64,000 nt of DNA from Lantana camara (taxonomy: Eukaryota > Streptophyta > Magnoliopsida > Lamiales > Verbenaceae), in assembly GCA_037501455.1 (NCBI GenBank), contig CM074857.1:103387501-103451500 (forward strand), given 5' to 3'. Made by a program: the position numbers and the translations under genes. The notes under the pieces were generated by a model. It saw only the letters and a list, made by a program, of their open reading frames with translations. It had not been told where the DNA came from and did no database searches. Positions 1-12,100 of this stretch are shown here, piece by piece. Numbering within the stretch: position 1 is the stretch's first letter; every line of letters begins with the position of its first letter.

Positions 1-1605
1 GGGTTTGCAAGGCCCGAACCATCCAATCTCATTGAGCATCGGGTATATGAATCCCATGCCCGGGAATCCTTCCTCCACCAAACCTCCTGGTGGATTCAGG
101 ATTCATCCTAAATGGTGAGGGGAGTGTAAGAGTTACCCGTCAGCCCATTTTTTCCCTGTTGGCTCATACACTAACCCTCGGGCCCACAATGCAGTACAAT
201 ATACTCGCCAAAATAAGGTCGGTTCAATGTATAAAAGATAGTTCATTTTCAATACTTTGAGATATTTAGAAAGCTTATAAGTATAACTACATTTTGGCCA
301 AAATCCACATTAAGGTTTTAAGGGTTCTAGGTATCTAGAAATTAAACCTCACCTGTCGAGATAAAAGAAAGGAATAACATAAGCCTACGGTGCCTGCTCC
401 TCATCACCCGGAAGTTGGTCTGTGCAAGAAAGACAAGTGTACGTGAGACACGACTCAACCAATTAAGACGAACGAGAAAATTATGAAATTGTATGATATG
501 TGTTGGCAATTAGAGTATGTCATGCATGTGTGTATGTGAATAATGAATACAATCAGCACGTATTTAGCATGTAAAAGTATCGTATATAACACAAACGAAA
601 GAATTGAAAAATTACACAAACATCCCCTGATCATCTCCAATCTGCATGGTGTAACGGGGGTTAACAAATCCCAGGCCAAAAGAGGTAATGACCGTTAATG
701 GAGTCAGTGGCCTTATCCTGGAAAGGTAACGGGCATTAACAATTGGCAGGCAAAATGGGGTAACGAGCTTTAATGGTTACAGGCGTTCAAATTTTCAGGA
801 GGGAAGGGGGGTAACGGGCGTTACCTCCCTTAGTTCAAAATTAGGTAACGGGTGTTAATATGCCCAGATGAGGTCCCCTATGTCTCCTTCTTCTTCCTTG
901 CGATATAAACACACATATACACCTCCTCTGTTTCGAGCTTCAACCTCAACAACCAACATGTAAGCATGAAGAAGACCAGGAATTCATCACAATATTATAG
1001 TTAAAGCATGTATCTCAAGCTCCCAAAAAATAATTCATTCAAAATCAATGAAATCATCCACTAGAGTTCAATTTTCATGCAAGGGAGCTTGAAGCTCCAT
1101 TAATGGCATATTATGTTTCAACTAACTCAAGCCTAATTCATGCTTTTAGGAAGAATAAGGGAGCAATAAGGATCACTTTTCATGCATATAACTCAATATA
1201 AACCATTAAGAATCATGTACCAAGAATCAAACCCCAATTTAGCTATTCATGCCCCTTATCCGGTTCAGGGTTGCCTATTATTCAAATAGGTCCCCAAACT
1301 TTGAAAGTTGGCGATTAAGCCCAAAGCTCAATCTCAATTGAGCCCAAAACTTTCAAATAAGTTGCAATTAAGTCCTCGACATACACAATACACACTATCC
1401 CTTTCAATTAACACAAAATCCGTGAAATTCATAATATCTCAAGTTCATTTATGTAATAATATCAAAATCCAAAACTCAACGAAAATTAGATAATTATTTC
1501 CAAATAAACAACTTCAAGTATATAATTTTAGAATTTAACTCATATAATGAATGAAATAAATGCACAAAACACTTACCTGCTTGCACGAAAACACGGGGCG
1601 TTACA
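1..1605 (-). repeat. 3' LTR of gypsy A (cut by window edge)
   Basis: It aligns along its length with 6684-8750. On the minus strand it starts TGTAACGCCCC at 1605. The part matching 5999-6683 lies outside the window. It lacks about 461 bp present in the other LTR (7945-8405); the joint is at about 1261. It contains an array of AACG..CGTT palindromes. Confidence 0.92.
651..858. repeat. Array of TAACGGGCGTTA-type palindromes (LTR copy 1)
   Basis: About six to seven spaced copies of a 12-bp inverted repeat, separated by roughly 25-50 bp of unrelated sequence. The copy at 811-824 is perfect (GTAACGGGCGTTAC). Others differ mainly by changes that fit CpG decay (TAACGGGCATTA, TAACGGGTGTTA). The spacers are not repeated, so this is a set of spaced motifs and not a plain tandem repeat. 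Confidence 0.8.
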
Positions 1606-1620
1606 ATCTTTCCTCCTTAA
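1606..1620 (-). other. Polypurine tract of gypsy A
   Basis: The minus strand reads TTTTAAGGAGGAAAGAT directly before the LTR start TGTAACG. This is the plus-strand primer position of an LTR retrotransposon, and it matches the tract before LTR C at 35642. Confidence 0.85.
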
Positions 1621-1632
1621 AAGAATCTGGAT

Positions 1633-2568
1633 TTAGTAATGAGGATTAAGCTTTCCTCCGTTCCCAATCCGAGCTAATCCTTTACTAGGAGACGCCTTCA
1701 AGAATACCCGGTCTCCAAATTCAAACTTGAGATCCCTTCGGCGAAGGTCGGCGTAGCTCTTTTGTCTATCTTGAGCTGATTTCATCCGTTGTTGAATTTG
1801 TTGGACTTTCTCAATCATCTCCTGTACGGTTTTAGAAGGCTTTTCCAATTTCTCATCTTTCTTCACGCCTTCCTGTTTAATCCATTTCCACTCTTCCAAG
1901 TCGAAGAACAACGGAGATCGACACTTTCGCCCATAAAGTAACTCGTACGGGGCCATATCAATTGAGGCTTGAAAGCTATTGTTATAAGAAAACTCAATCA
2001 AAGGTATTTGTTCGTGCCAAGAAGTCTGAAAATCCAATGCACAAGCTCGAAGCAAGTACTCGAGATATTTGATTAATCTCTCGGATTGGCCATCCGTTTG
2101 AGGGTGTGAGGTAATACAAATCTTAAGCTTCGTCCCCAACATTCCTTGTAATTCTTGCCACAACCTCAAAGTAAATCTCGGATATCGATCTGATACGATG
2201 CTAACCAGAACCACATGAAGTCGAACAATCTCCCGTTTGTATATATCGGCTAGCTTGCGAATTTTGTAAGACATCCGGACTGGTAAAAAATACGCTGACT
2301 TAGTTAAACGGTCCACAATCACCCAAATATCGTCGTACCCACCTTTCACTTTAGGTAGCCCGGATACAAAATCTATCATCACCTATTCCCCCTTCCACTC
2401 GAGTATAGGCAACGACTGTAAAAGACTCCCGAACTTTTGGTGTTCAACTTTAACTTTCTGACAAGTTATACAATGTCTCACATATTCGGCTACATCTTTC
2501 TTCAATCCTTTCCACCAATAATATTGTTTAAGATCCTTATACATCTTATTTCCTCCCTAGTGGATAGA
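1633..2568 (-). pseudogene. Integrase remnant of gypsy A, truncated C-terminus
   Basis: On the minus strand this shows the end of the zinc-binding region (CxxC in HCITCQKV, about 2470), then the catalytic core: first Asp in MIDFVSGLP (~2375), second in VSDRYPRF (~2200), and the Glu in GQSERLIKYLE (~2080). It ends in KGLARIGNGGKLNPHY followed by a stop at 1630-1632, only about 25 bases before the LTR. Integrases of this type normally continue through a GPF/GPY domain and often a chromodomain; both are missing. Stops lie within the zinc region and before the core. The core itself reads 249 codons without a break. Inactive; the family call is certain from the motifs. Confidence 0.9.
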
Positions 2569-3360
2569 TTAAGCCGATCTAGGAGCCTCTTCAAGCAACA
2601 CCCCTTTCAATTCCTCGGGTACAACCACACGGTTCTTGAAATGAAGAAGACCAGTTTCATTGAACCCAACTGGACAATCTGGATCAGCTCTGGCATTAAC
2701 TACCAACCTCTGAACTTTCAGATCTCTAGTCTGAGCCTCAAACAACTTATGCTTGAAGTCCGGTTGTATAGTGATATTAGCAACTTGAGCCCTCACAACA
2801 ATCGGTTCGGTTCCACTGCTTTCACCCACTTCTAAATTTGACGCACTAGTCTTCCTACTAAGTGCATCGGTGACCACGTTAGCTTTACCGGGATGGTACT
2901 TGATCGTGCACTCATATTCTTCAAGAAGTTCCATCCAACGCCTTTGCCTCATATTCAAATCCTTCCGAGTGGATAAGTACTGGAGGCTTTTGTGGTCAGT
3001 GAAGATCTAGAAAGAAATCCCGTACAAATAATGTCTCCACTTTCCAAGTGCAAAGACCACGGCGGTAAGCTCAAGATTGTGCGTTGGGTAATTCTTTTCA
3101 TGCTCTTTTAACTTTCGAGAAGCATAAGCAATCACTTTTCCTTTCTGTGTTAGCACACATCCCAAACTTTCCTTTGAAGCATCCGTGTAAACTGCATAAT
3201 CTTCGGAACCTTCAAAAAGTGTCAATACCGGAGCAGATACCAATTTCCCTTTCAAGAAGTTGAAGCTTTTCTCACAAGCTTTATCCCACACAAACTTTAC
3301 CTCTTTCTTCATTAATTGGGTTAAAGGAGCGGCGATCTTTGAGAAATCCTTTACAAACCT
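2569..3360 (-). pseudogene. RNase H region of gypsy A pol
   Basis: The minus strand encodes the RT connection and Ty3-type RNase [14 protein letters not shown] with the catalytic Asp (~3190), [19 protein letters not shown] with the Glu (~3100), then [10 protein letters not shown] and [17 protein letters not shown] (~2870), followed by the start of integrase. A TAG at 3007-3009 replaces a Glu codon that is intact in element B (TSFEIFTDH), which is a single G-to-T change in the sense strand. Further stops lie near 2958 and 2569. Confidence 0.88.
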
Positions 3361-4821
3361 TCAATAGTATCCCGCTAAACCCAAGAAACTTCTTACTTCC
3401 GAGGCAATCTTTGGTCTTTCCCATTTTAATACAGCTTCAATTTTAGAAGGATCAACTTCCAAACCATTTCCCGAAACAACATGTCCCAAGAAAGAAACTT
3501 TGTCGATCCAGAAATCATATTTACTGAACTTAGCAAATAGCTGATGCTCTTTAAGAGTCTGCAATAAGAGTTTAAGATGTCTCGCGTGCTGTTCGGCAGA
3601 CTTGGAAAATACCAAAATATCATCGATGAATATCACTACAAACTTATCAAGAAAAGGCCGAAAGATCCGATGCATCATGTCCACAAAAGCTGCAGGGGCA
3701 TTAGTTAATCTGAACGGCACCACTACAAATTCATAATGCCCGTACCGAGTATTGAATCCCATCTGTGGAATATCCTCTTCTCGGATTCGCAGCGGATAGT
3801 ATCCTTAGCGTAGATCAAGCTTCGAATAAACCTTTGATCCCTGAAGTATATCGAATAACTCCTCGATATGTGGGAGGGGAGACTTGTTCTTGATCGTCAT
3901 CCGGTTCAACTCCCTATAGTCGATACACATCCTCAAAGTTTCGTTCTTATTCTTTACAAATAGAACTGGTGTACCCCATGGAGAAGAACTCGATCTAATA
4001 TACCCAATCTCTAACAACGCATCAAGTTGAGTTTTCAATTCCTTCAACTCAGTCGGAGCCATACGATATGGAGTCTTGGAGAATAGCTCTGCATTTGGGT
4101 ACAAATCGATCACAAATTCAATTTCCCTATCCGGAGGTAAGGAATCCAACTTCTCGGGAAAAACCTCGGGAAAATCCTTCATTACCTCTATTTCTTCGAA
4201 CTTTAACTGATCCTTAGGCCGGTTGAGAATATAAGCAATAAAACCCGTAGCTCCATCTCGAACAAGTTTCTGAGCTTCAGCAAAAGAAAGTAGGGGTACA
4301 GTCTTTGAACTCCAACCCATAGAAGTCTTTAAACCCAACTGGACTCTCTTTGCTCGACAATCAACAGTAGCACAATATCTGTATTGCCAATCCATGCCCA
4401 GAATAGATCCATAGCGAGTCATCGGCATCTCAATGAAGTCTGTTAGAAAAACTCGACCTTCGATACTTACCGGAACATACTTATATACCCGGTCTGTCTT
4501 TAAACTCCCACCTAACGGGGAACTAACCACATAACAAGTAGAAGAACACATAATAGGTAAAGATAAAGTAGTAGCAAAAGCACTCGAAAGAAAAGAGTGT
4601 GTAGCTCCTGGATCAAACAATATATGTATGTTCGTGCCATATATGAATATTGTACCTTCTACTATCGCGGCGGGGTCTACCTCAGCATCCTGCTCCTCTC
4701 TGTCGAGGGCATAAGCATGAGCCCTGATAAGTGGTCTCTGACCCCCAGCAGGCTGATCCCGTCGATCCGGACAAGTATCCATTTTATTCTTGGCACTTCC
4801 ACAAACCAAACATAGACCCAA
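3361..4821 (-). pseudogene. Zinc knuckle, protease and reverse transcriptase of gypsy A
   Basis: Domains along the minus strand: a degenerate zinc knuckle ([15 protein letters not shown], with the His replaced), an aspartic protease with [10 protein letters not shown] (~4600; the usual D-S/T-G is D-P-G), then RT from [12 protein letters not shown] through [10 protein letters not shown] and [15 protein letters not shown] at about 3808 follows SKLDLR. RT continues with [10 protein letters not shown], the catalytic FIDDILVFS (~3625) and SFLGHVVS. Element B has a TAG at exactly the same residue. Apart from that stop, reading is nearly continuous. Inactive as it stands unless the stop is read through. 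Confidence 0.9.
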
Positions 4822-4839
4822 ACGCCTCCTTTAACCCTC

Positions 4840-5777
4840 TTAAGTGTGTATATCAAATGGTAAAGTAGGTGCAGGTGGAGTTTTTTGAACCGATCTCGCG
4901 GGTCGGGACTTCTTCCAAGGCCCTTTTGGAGGTGGCGGTGTAGTGTAAGAGATAGGCCTTTTTCTGGCATTAGAACCCGGTCCTGAGCTTGAGCCCGTAA
5001 CCTGTCCAGAATGATAAGTAGATCTCCTTGCATTCACAACATCCTCAACCTTCAAAGCCTTTGTAGTAGCTTTTACCCAGGTGCTCGTGTTAACCGCTTC
5101 CATGGCTGCTTGAATGTCCGGTCGAAGTCCCTGAACAAACTGCATTGCCTTATGGAAATCGTCACTCGCTATATTAGGTGCATAGCGAGATAACCTCTCA
5201 AACTCCGATATGTACTCAGAAACAGATCTCCCTCCTTGTTTCAACTCGGTAAACTCCTTCAAGTTGTGGGTCCGGAATGATGGAGGAATATACTTGTTCT
5301 TAAATTCCTGAACAAATACCTCCCATGTTATCTCCTCACCAGTGGCATCCAAGATGATTTTAGCACTCTCCCACCAAGAATAGGCCTCACCTTGGATTAG
5401 AGAAATGGTACAACGAGCTTTCTCTTGAAAGCTACATGGAATAAGCTCCCAAACTCTTTCAACTTCCTTTAACCACTGCTCCGCCTGTATATCATTGCCT
5501 TTGAAGAATTTTCGCGAGGGGGGGAGGGGGAGGGGGGGCGCTAATTTTGAAACTCTCGAAAAACAGTTGAAATCTGTGCTCCCGGTTGTATCGGTGAAAC
5601 TGGTGGTGCTGGAGGAACGTAATCTCTCAATCTCTAATTGATAAGTTGTACCATTGCATTTAGGAAATCCTGGGGTTGAGCCTGTGCTTGAGCGGGTGGA
5701 GGAGAATGAGGAGAACGGTCACGGTGGTGGTGCCTGTGACCTGGAGAATGCTCACGACGAGGTCTCCCACGAGGCAT
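4840..5777 (-). pseudogene. gag of gypsy A
   Basis: The reading frame starts with ATG at 5775-5777 (MPRGRPRREHSPGH), matching the start of gag in element B. A proline-rich N-terminus is followed by the retrotransposon gag core (WLKEVERVWELI, AYSWWESAKIIL, WEVFVQEFKNKYIP, EFTELKQGGRSVSEYI, FERLSRYAPNI), ending at 4840. There are in-frame stops and a frame change around the run of G (about 5519-5537). A short frame break separates it from the zinc knuckle at 4821. The protein would form the particle shell. Confidence 0.88.
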
Positions 5778-5978
5778 CCTGAAATCAATACATTGAATAT
5801 ACATGTTTGCTTAATAAGTGCAAATGATTAAAATCAAAGTCGCAAAATTCAATTAAGGCACATAACTCATATCATTTACAAGTTAGAATGCAAGACTTTC
5901 ACATTGAAAGATAATTTCATATGCCTTATGACCTAGACTCACAAGACACGACTCAAGAGCCCGATTTTGCAACCTAGA

Positions 5979-5990
5979 GCTCTGATACCA
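5979..5990 (-). other. Primer binding site of gypsy A (tRNA-iMet type)
   Basis: The minus strand reads TGGTATCAGAGC eight bases inside the LTR. This is the complement of the 3' end of plant initiator Met tRNA, the usual primer of plant LTR retrotransposons. Confidence 0.9.
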
Positions 5991-5998
5991 CCTTAGGA

Positions 5999-8750
5999 TG
6001 TAGCACCCGTAACGTTAGACACTACATCCCCCACACTATGGTCTAGTCCACCTACGAGATGGATAACCCATACATGAACCATTCTATTGCGAACGAGAGA
6101 TAAAAAAAAAAAATCCTAGCGAGGCAGAATTAACCCTGGAACCACGTAACCAATACAATATAGTAGAAGTAGAAGCATACATAAAAGCATCGATCATGAA
6201 ATATTTATAATATGTACAATCCCAAAAGTAGCACAGGTGCAGTGACAAATACAATATGCATACAAAATGATAGTGATCTATGCGAGAAACAAATTAAAGA
6301 CTCCTCAAGATTCTAATTCCCGCCTAACACGCACCTGGAAAAGACTGGGAGGTGGAGGTGTCAGTCTATGGAAGACTGAGTGAGGGGTATAATAAATATA
6401 AGTGCGAATATCATGCAAGTTATCACCTCGGGTAAGGTTTTAAGAAAGTCGAAAATATAAGTTCAACAACAAGCCAATACATTGCCCAAGATTACAACTA
6501 TCAAGTTTAACACTTTAATCAGGTTTAGTCAATCAGTGGCCTGGCGAGTGAGGGTAATTCTCCAACCTTTACTCCGACAGTGTACAATGATTAGGTTGTA
6601 ATGAGTTAAGTGTTCATGCAAGTTGTTACAGTGCAAGCAGTCAATATTAATACAATAACTCTTTTTCCTCCGGGGTGATGGCTGGGTTTGCAAGGCCCGA
6701 ACCATCCAGTCTTATTGAGCATCGGGTACATAAATCCCATGCCCGGGAATCCTTCCTCCACCAAACCTCCTGGTGGATTCAGGGTTCATCCCAAATGGTG
6801 AGGGGAGTGTAAGAGTTACCCGTCAGCCCATTTTTTCCCTGTTGGCTCATACACTAACCCTCGGGCCCACAATGCAGTACAATATACTCGCCAAAATAAG
6901 GTCAGTTCAAGTTATAAAAGATAGTTCATTTTCAATACTTTGAGATCTTTAGAAAGCTTATAAGTATATCTACATTTTGGCCAAAATCCACATTAAGGTT
7001 TTAAGGGTTCTAGGTATCTAGAAATTAAACCTCACCTGTCGAGACAAAAGAAAGGAATAACACAAGCCTACGGTGCCTACTCTTCATCACCCGGAAGCTG
7101 GTCTGTGCAAGAAAGACAAGTGTACGTGAGACACGACTCGTATGAACCAATTAAGACGAACGATAAAATTATGAAATGGTATGCCATGTGTTGGCAATTA
7201 GAGTATATCATGCATGTATATATGTGAACAATGAATACAATTAACACGTATTTAGCATGTAAAAGTATCGTATATAACATAAACAAAAGAATTGAAAAAT
7301 TACACAAACATCCCCTGATCATCTCCAATCTGCATGGTGTAATGGGGATTAACAAATCCCAGGCCAAAAGAGGTAACGGCCATTAATAGAGTCAGTGGCC
7401 TTATCCTGGAAAGGTAATGGGCGTTAACAATTGATAGGCAAAATGGGGTAACGGGCTTTAATGGTTACAGGCGTTCAAATTTTCAGGAGGGAGGGGGGAT
7501 AACGGGCGTTACCTCCCTTATTTCAAAATTAGGTGACAGGCGTTAACACGCCCAGACGAGGACCCCTGTTTCCCCTTCTTCTTCCTTGCGACATAACAAC
7601 ACATATACACCTCCCTCGAGCTTCAACCTCAACAACCAACATGTAAGCATGAAGAAGACCAGGAATTCATCGCAATATTATAGGTAAAGCATGTATCTCA
7701 AGCTCCCAAACAATAATTCATTCGAAATCAATGAAATCATCCACTAGAGTTCAATTTTCATGTAAGGGAGCTTGAAGCTCCATTAATGGCATATTATGTT
7801 TCAACCAACTCAAGCCTAATTCATGATAGTAGGAAGAATGAGGGAGCAATAAGGATCACTTTTCATGCAATAAACTCAATATTAACCATCAAGAATCATG
7901 TACCAAGATTCAAACCCCAATTTAGCTATTTGTGCCCCTTATCCAAACTATAGGAATTCTCATCTCTTGCCAAGTTGTTCATGGATGAAAAGATACAAGG
8001 AAACATGGAGAATTAAAATCATACCTTACCTTGGAATGAAATTGGATGAAGGCAAACCTTGAGCTCAAAGTTTAGTGGATCAAACTTGGGGTTTCTTGGA
8101 GCTCCTTCTCTTGTCTTGAGATGGTGATGATGATCGATGTTATGGAAGTAAATGGAAAGAAAAGGAAGCAAATCCTAAGATATTTAGGAAAGAAATGGGT
8201 TAAATACGGTTTGTTCCTCGTCCGGTTCGAATTAAAACGGATCAAATCAAGTCATAAGGTCGGTTGGCCAAAATACGCATCATCGAAGGGTCAAACGACA
8301 TCAAAAAAAGTAAGGTTAATTGTATTGGATCCGAGTCTTCGAAACGAGTCTAACGCCATAGACGAATCTCGATTTCGAGTTCCAGAGCTCAAGATATAAG
8401 TAAAACCGTTCAGGATTGCCTATTATTCAAATAGGTTCCTAAATTTTAAAAGTTGGCGATTAAGCCTAAAGCTCAATCTCAATTGAGCCCAAAACTTTCA
8501 AATAAGTTGCAATTAAGTCCTCGACATACACAATACACACGATCCCGTTCAGTTAACACAAAATCCATGAAATTCATAATATCTCAAGTTCATTCATGTA
8601 ATAATATCACAATCCAAAACTCAACGAAAATTAGACAATTATTTCCAAATAAACAACTTCAAGTATATAATTTTAGAATTTAACTCATATAATAAATCAA
8701 ATAAAGGCACATAATACTTACCTACTTGCACGAAAACACGGGGCGTTGCA
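5999..8750 (-). repeat. 5' LTR of gypsy A (complete, 2752 bp)
   Basis: Plus-strand ends are TGTAGCACCC (5999) and GGGCGTTGCA (8750), so the LTR has TG...CA ends. On the minus strand it ends with GTGTGGGGGATGTAGTG and GGGTGCTACA, a terminal module also seen in LTR families B and C. It includes a 461-bp block (7945-8405) absent from the other LTR, and a second copy of the palindrome array at 7340-7546. Confidence 0.93.
7340..7546. repeat. Array of TAACGGGCGTTA-type palindromes (LTR copy 2)
   Basis: This is the counterpart of 651-858. Copies include TAACGGCCATTA, TAATGGGCGTTA and ATAACGGGCGTTAC (~7499-7512). Different copies are decayed in the two LTRs, which lets the original motif be inferred. 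Confidence 0.8.
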
Positions 8751-9025
8751 ACAACATTGTCACTGCCACCAGGAGGAGCTGCATAAGAATTAGAGGGTTC
8801 ACACGTGCCAGGGAGTGTGGCAGGGAGTTCAGAAGGTCCGCTCGAGGGACTCGGGGTCTGTATCGTGGAGGGAATGTGTGTTTGAGTAGCAAACTAGATA
8901 GGCAATAGTGTAGAAAAGGGCACAGGTAACTGAGAAGTTGAGGTATTTAGTGATTGCATCGATTGAATATTCCTCCCCCGCCCTTGCGTAACGTGACCCT
9001 TACCGCACATAGCTCTCGATGGCAT
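8751..9025 (-). pseudogene. Second CACTA reading frame, start only
   Basis: ATG at 9023-9025 opens MPSRAMCGKGHVTQGRGRN, then a Ser/Thr/Pro-rich stretch with one TAG in frame (about 8900) and on to GGSDNV, where gypsy A begins at 8750. A short basic, glycine-rich start followed by low-complexity sequence, downstream of TNP2 and on the same strand, is the position of the TNPA-like or second gene of CACTA elements. No diagnostic domain remains, so the assignment rests mostly on position. Confidence 0.55.
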
Positions 9026-9160
9026 TCAAGGCGTTTGGTCCATCTGGAATGACAAACATACAAACTTACATTAGCTCATGAATAAATGTAAATAGTTGTG
9101 TGATTAATTTATATATATATCAAAGAAAGTAACATGTAATTGTAAACGTGTATTACCAAA

Positions 9161-12100
9161 TCAATCACTATCAGTGTCAAACACATCATCATCAAATTGA
9201 TCATCAATCAATTCATCATCAATTGTAGCATCACCAAAATGTTTAATATCATGTAAAATAAGATTAGGATCTGTCAAAGGCCCAATATGATCATCTACTT
9301 CTATCGTGATTATAATTTCTCTCTCGTCATTTTGATATGCATCCTCAAGTGATTCATCCAATTTCCTTCATCATAACTTCCTTTCACCCAAACTCCAAAA
9401 TTAAATGTTTTTTCCCCTGTCCCCAAGCCTTGGTGTGGAATTTGTAACCATTGACGAAATATTTCTGAAATGTTCGAACTTCTGTGTTCGGGCCCCAAGA
9501 CAAGGGTTGTAAGAGAGGTTCATGATACCATTGTGGGGGTTTCAAACCTTTTCAGGATGATTAGAAGGTTATTCAATTACCTTAAAATGTAAGTGTTATA
9601 TGATACAGTTACTTCACAAACTTAGGTAATCAGTGAACCAACATACAAAGTTTTTTTCAATTATGTCACTATGCTCTCCATCTTCGGTGCAAGTTTGTGC
9701 CTTGAACCCTCCTAAACATTAATGGTTAATACATGAAAATCAGTCAGTAAATTATTTGATTGTGACTTAAACATTATTTAAAATTATGTTGCTTACTTAC
9801 TTTAGATAATCTTGGACTTCATCACAATTTATCAAAATATGAAGTGAGACAACATTATATTCCTTTGAAGTAGTAATATATCGTTCCTTTATTGCACCTG
9901 ATGCATGCCCGACATATTAAAAAGTGATATTGGGATTGCTTGTAACTCGTCATTGTCACCCCCATCATCATTTCGACTAACCCGTGTCCTAGATGAACGC
10001 ACGTGTGATTCAAAATAGAACGAACAAAAGTTTGTTGTCTGATGATGTAAATATACCTGACAAATTGATCCCTCCACTTTGGCTTTATTTTTCACGGTCC
10101 TTTTGATTTTTCCTAAAAACCTATATTATTAAAATTATAAATATGATTAGTGAAATATACGAAAGTTATGAAATATATATTTATTTTGATTGTGAAGATT
10201 TACCTTTCAAATGGATACATCCATCTAAATTGTACGGGACCTCCACATCGAGCCTCGTCGATCAAATGAATCGGCAGATATTCCATTACGTCAAAAAATA
10301 ACGGTGGAAAAACCCTTCCAAGTTTGCAAAGAATAATAGGTATGTTTTTTCCATCTGGTCGAGATCTTCATATCTTAGAGTACTTGAACATAAATCCTTG
10401 AAGAATTTACTCAATTCAGCTAACGGTTTCCATACATCATTAGGCAACTCCTTGAAGGCAATCGGCAACAATTGCTCCAAGAAAATATGACAATCATAAC
10501 TCTTCATCCCATGTATGTTAGCTGAGTTAAAGTCAATGCACCTTGCCAAATTCGAGGAATATCCATCGGGCATACGAAGTTATTTTAACCACTCACAAAT
10601 TATTCATTTTTTATCTAACGTAAAAGTAGACTTAGCTTCGGCTTTTCCCACCAACTGTTTCCTTTAAACACCAACTCCAATTCGGGACGGCTACACAACT
10701 CTTTCATATCTAGATGTGTATTTACATTATCCTTTGTTTTTGTTAGCATATCCATGACCATGTTGAAAATATTATCGAATATATTTTTTTCTATATGGAT
10801 CACGTCTAAATTATGGCGTATTAGAAGATCTTTCCAATAAGGCAGCTCCCAAAAGATAATTTGTTTCTTCCAATTATGTGACTCACCACAACCTGGGATT
10901 TTCGGATTATGAGGTTGTTCTGTAACTATTGGGAAGTATTGCACTTGTTCCCACAATTCTTATCCACTTAATTTTGGAGGTGGAGGATTATATTCAGTTC
11001 GATTTTTCTTAAAATTGTTTTTGTTTTTCCTATACGAATGATTTTCGTCAAGAAACATATGATGACAATCAAACCAACTGAATTTTCTTCCGTGCTGCAA
11101 GTAGGTCGCCTTACCTTCACCCATGCAGTACGGGCACGCTAATCTGCCATGAGTGCTCCAACCAGAAAGCATTGCATATGTCTGGAAGTCATTAATAGTC
11201 CACATCAAGGCAAAAAATTTGCTTTGTAGATGCATCATATGCAGGCACATCTACTTCCCACAACTCTTTCAACTCATCAATTAATGGTTGTAAATATATG
11301 TCAGTGTTTTGCTTCGGATTATTAGGCCCAGGAATGATACACGTCAGGAATAAATATGGCATTGTCATGTACATTTATGGTGAAAGATTGTAGGGTGTCA
11401 CGATGATAGGCCAACATGAATAAGATACAGAAGACTGTGAATATGGAGTAAATCCATCAGCGCACAAGGCGAGTCTGACATTTCTAGGGTCACTCGCAAA
11501 GTCAGGATGTGTCTCGTCAAAATGTTTCCATGCTTTTCCATTAGATAGATGAGACATTATCCCTTCAGGACGTTTATACTTGGCATGCCATGTCATATAC
11601 GGTGTAGGGCTCATTGATGCATATAGCCTTTTTAACCTTGGGATGAGAAGAAGGTAATGCATTCTTGATACAAATATTCTTTTTCTCTTACCCTTATCAC
11701 CTGATTTCCTTGTACCGATCAACACCGCAAAATTTGTATTCTATCAATTCTATATCTTTCTTGTAACACAACATGCACCCTTTCACACAACAGTCAATTT
11801 TTATGCTCTCTATCCCTATCTTTTGTACAAGTTTCTTTGCTTCATAAAAGTTCCTAGGAACTGTATGGCCCAATGGGCATATTTCTGATATCAACTTAAC
11901 GAATTCATCAACTAATTCATGTGTGGTATTGTAATCATTTTGGATACTCATTATCCTAGTTGCAATTGGCAATGGTGAATGTTTTTCGCACCCCTCCCAT
12001 ATTGGTTTGTTAAAATCATTTAAAAGGTCATAAAACCTCTGGGTCTCTGGATTTGGTGTCTCTTCATGGGTTGCCCATAGCCTTGCATCTTGCATTGCTG

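Larger units (their letters stand above)
1..8750 (-). mobile_element. Ty3/gypsy LTR retrotransposon A (left end outside window)
   Basis: Two direct copies of one LTR (1-1605 and 5999-8750) flank a minus-strand gag-pol. The order on the minus strand is LTR, initiator-Met tRNA primer site, gag, protease, reverse transcriptase, RNase H, integrase, polypurine tract, LTR, which is the Ty3/gypsy order. The element interrupts a CACTA coding region that resumes at 8751. The right flank is ACAAC; the matching duplication would lie left of the window and cannot be checked. Coding parts are broken by stops and frameshifts, so the copy is not autonomous. The RT motif FIDDILVFS and the general layout resemble plant chromoviruses, but no chromodomain is present, so the lineage is inferred. 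Confidence 0.93.

Noticed and set aside
651..858. CRISPR-like array of spaced repeats
   Set aside because: The setting is a plant retrotransposon LTR, units are only 12-16 bp and degenerate, spacing is irregular and no cas genes exist.
8121..8399. 92-codon basic frame inside the 461-bp block of LTR A
   Set aside because: It lies in the LTR of a minus-strand element, is absent from the partner LTR and has no recognisable domain.
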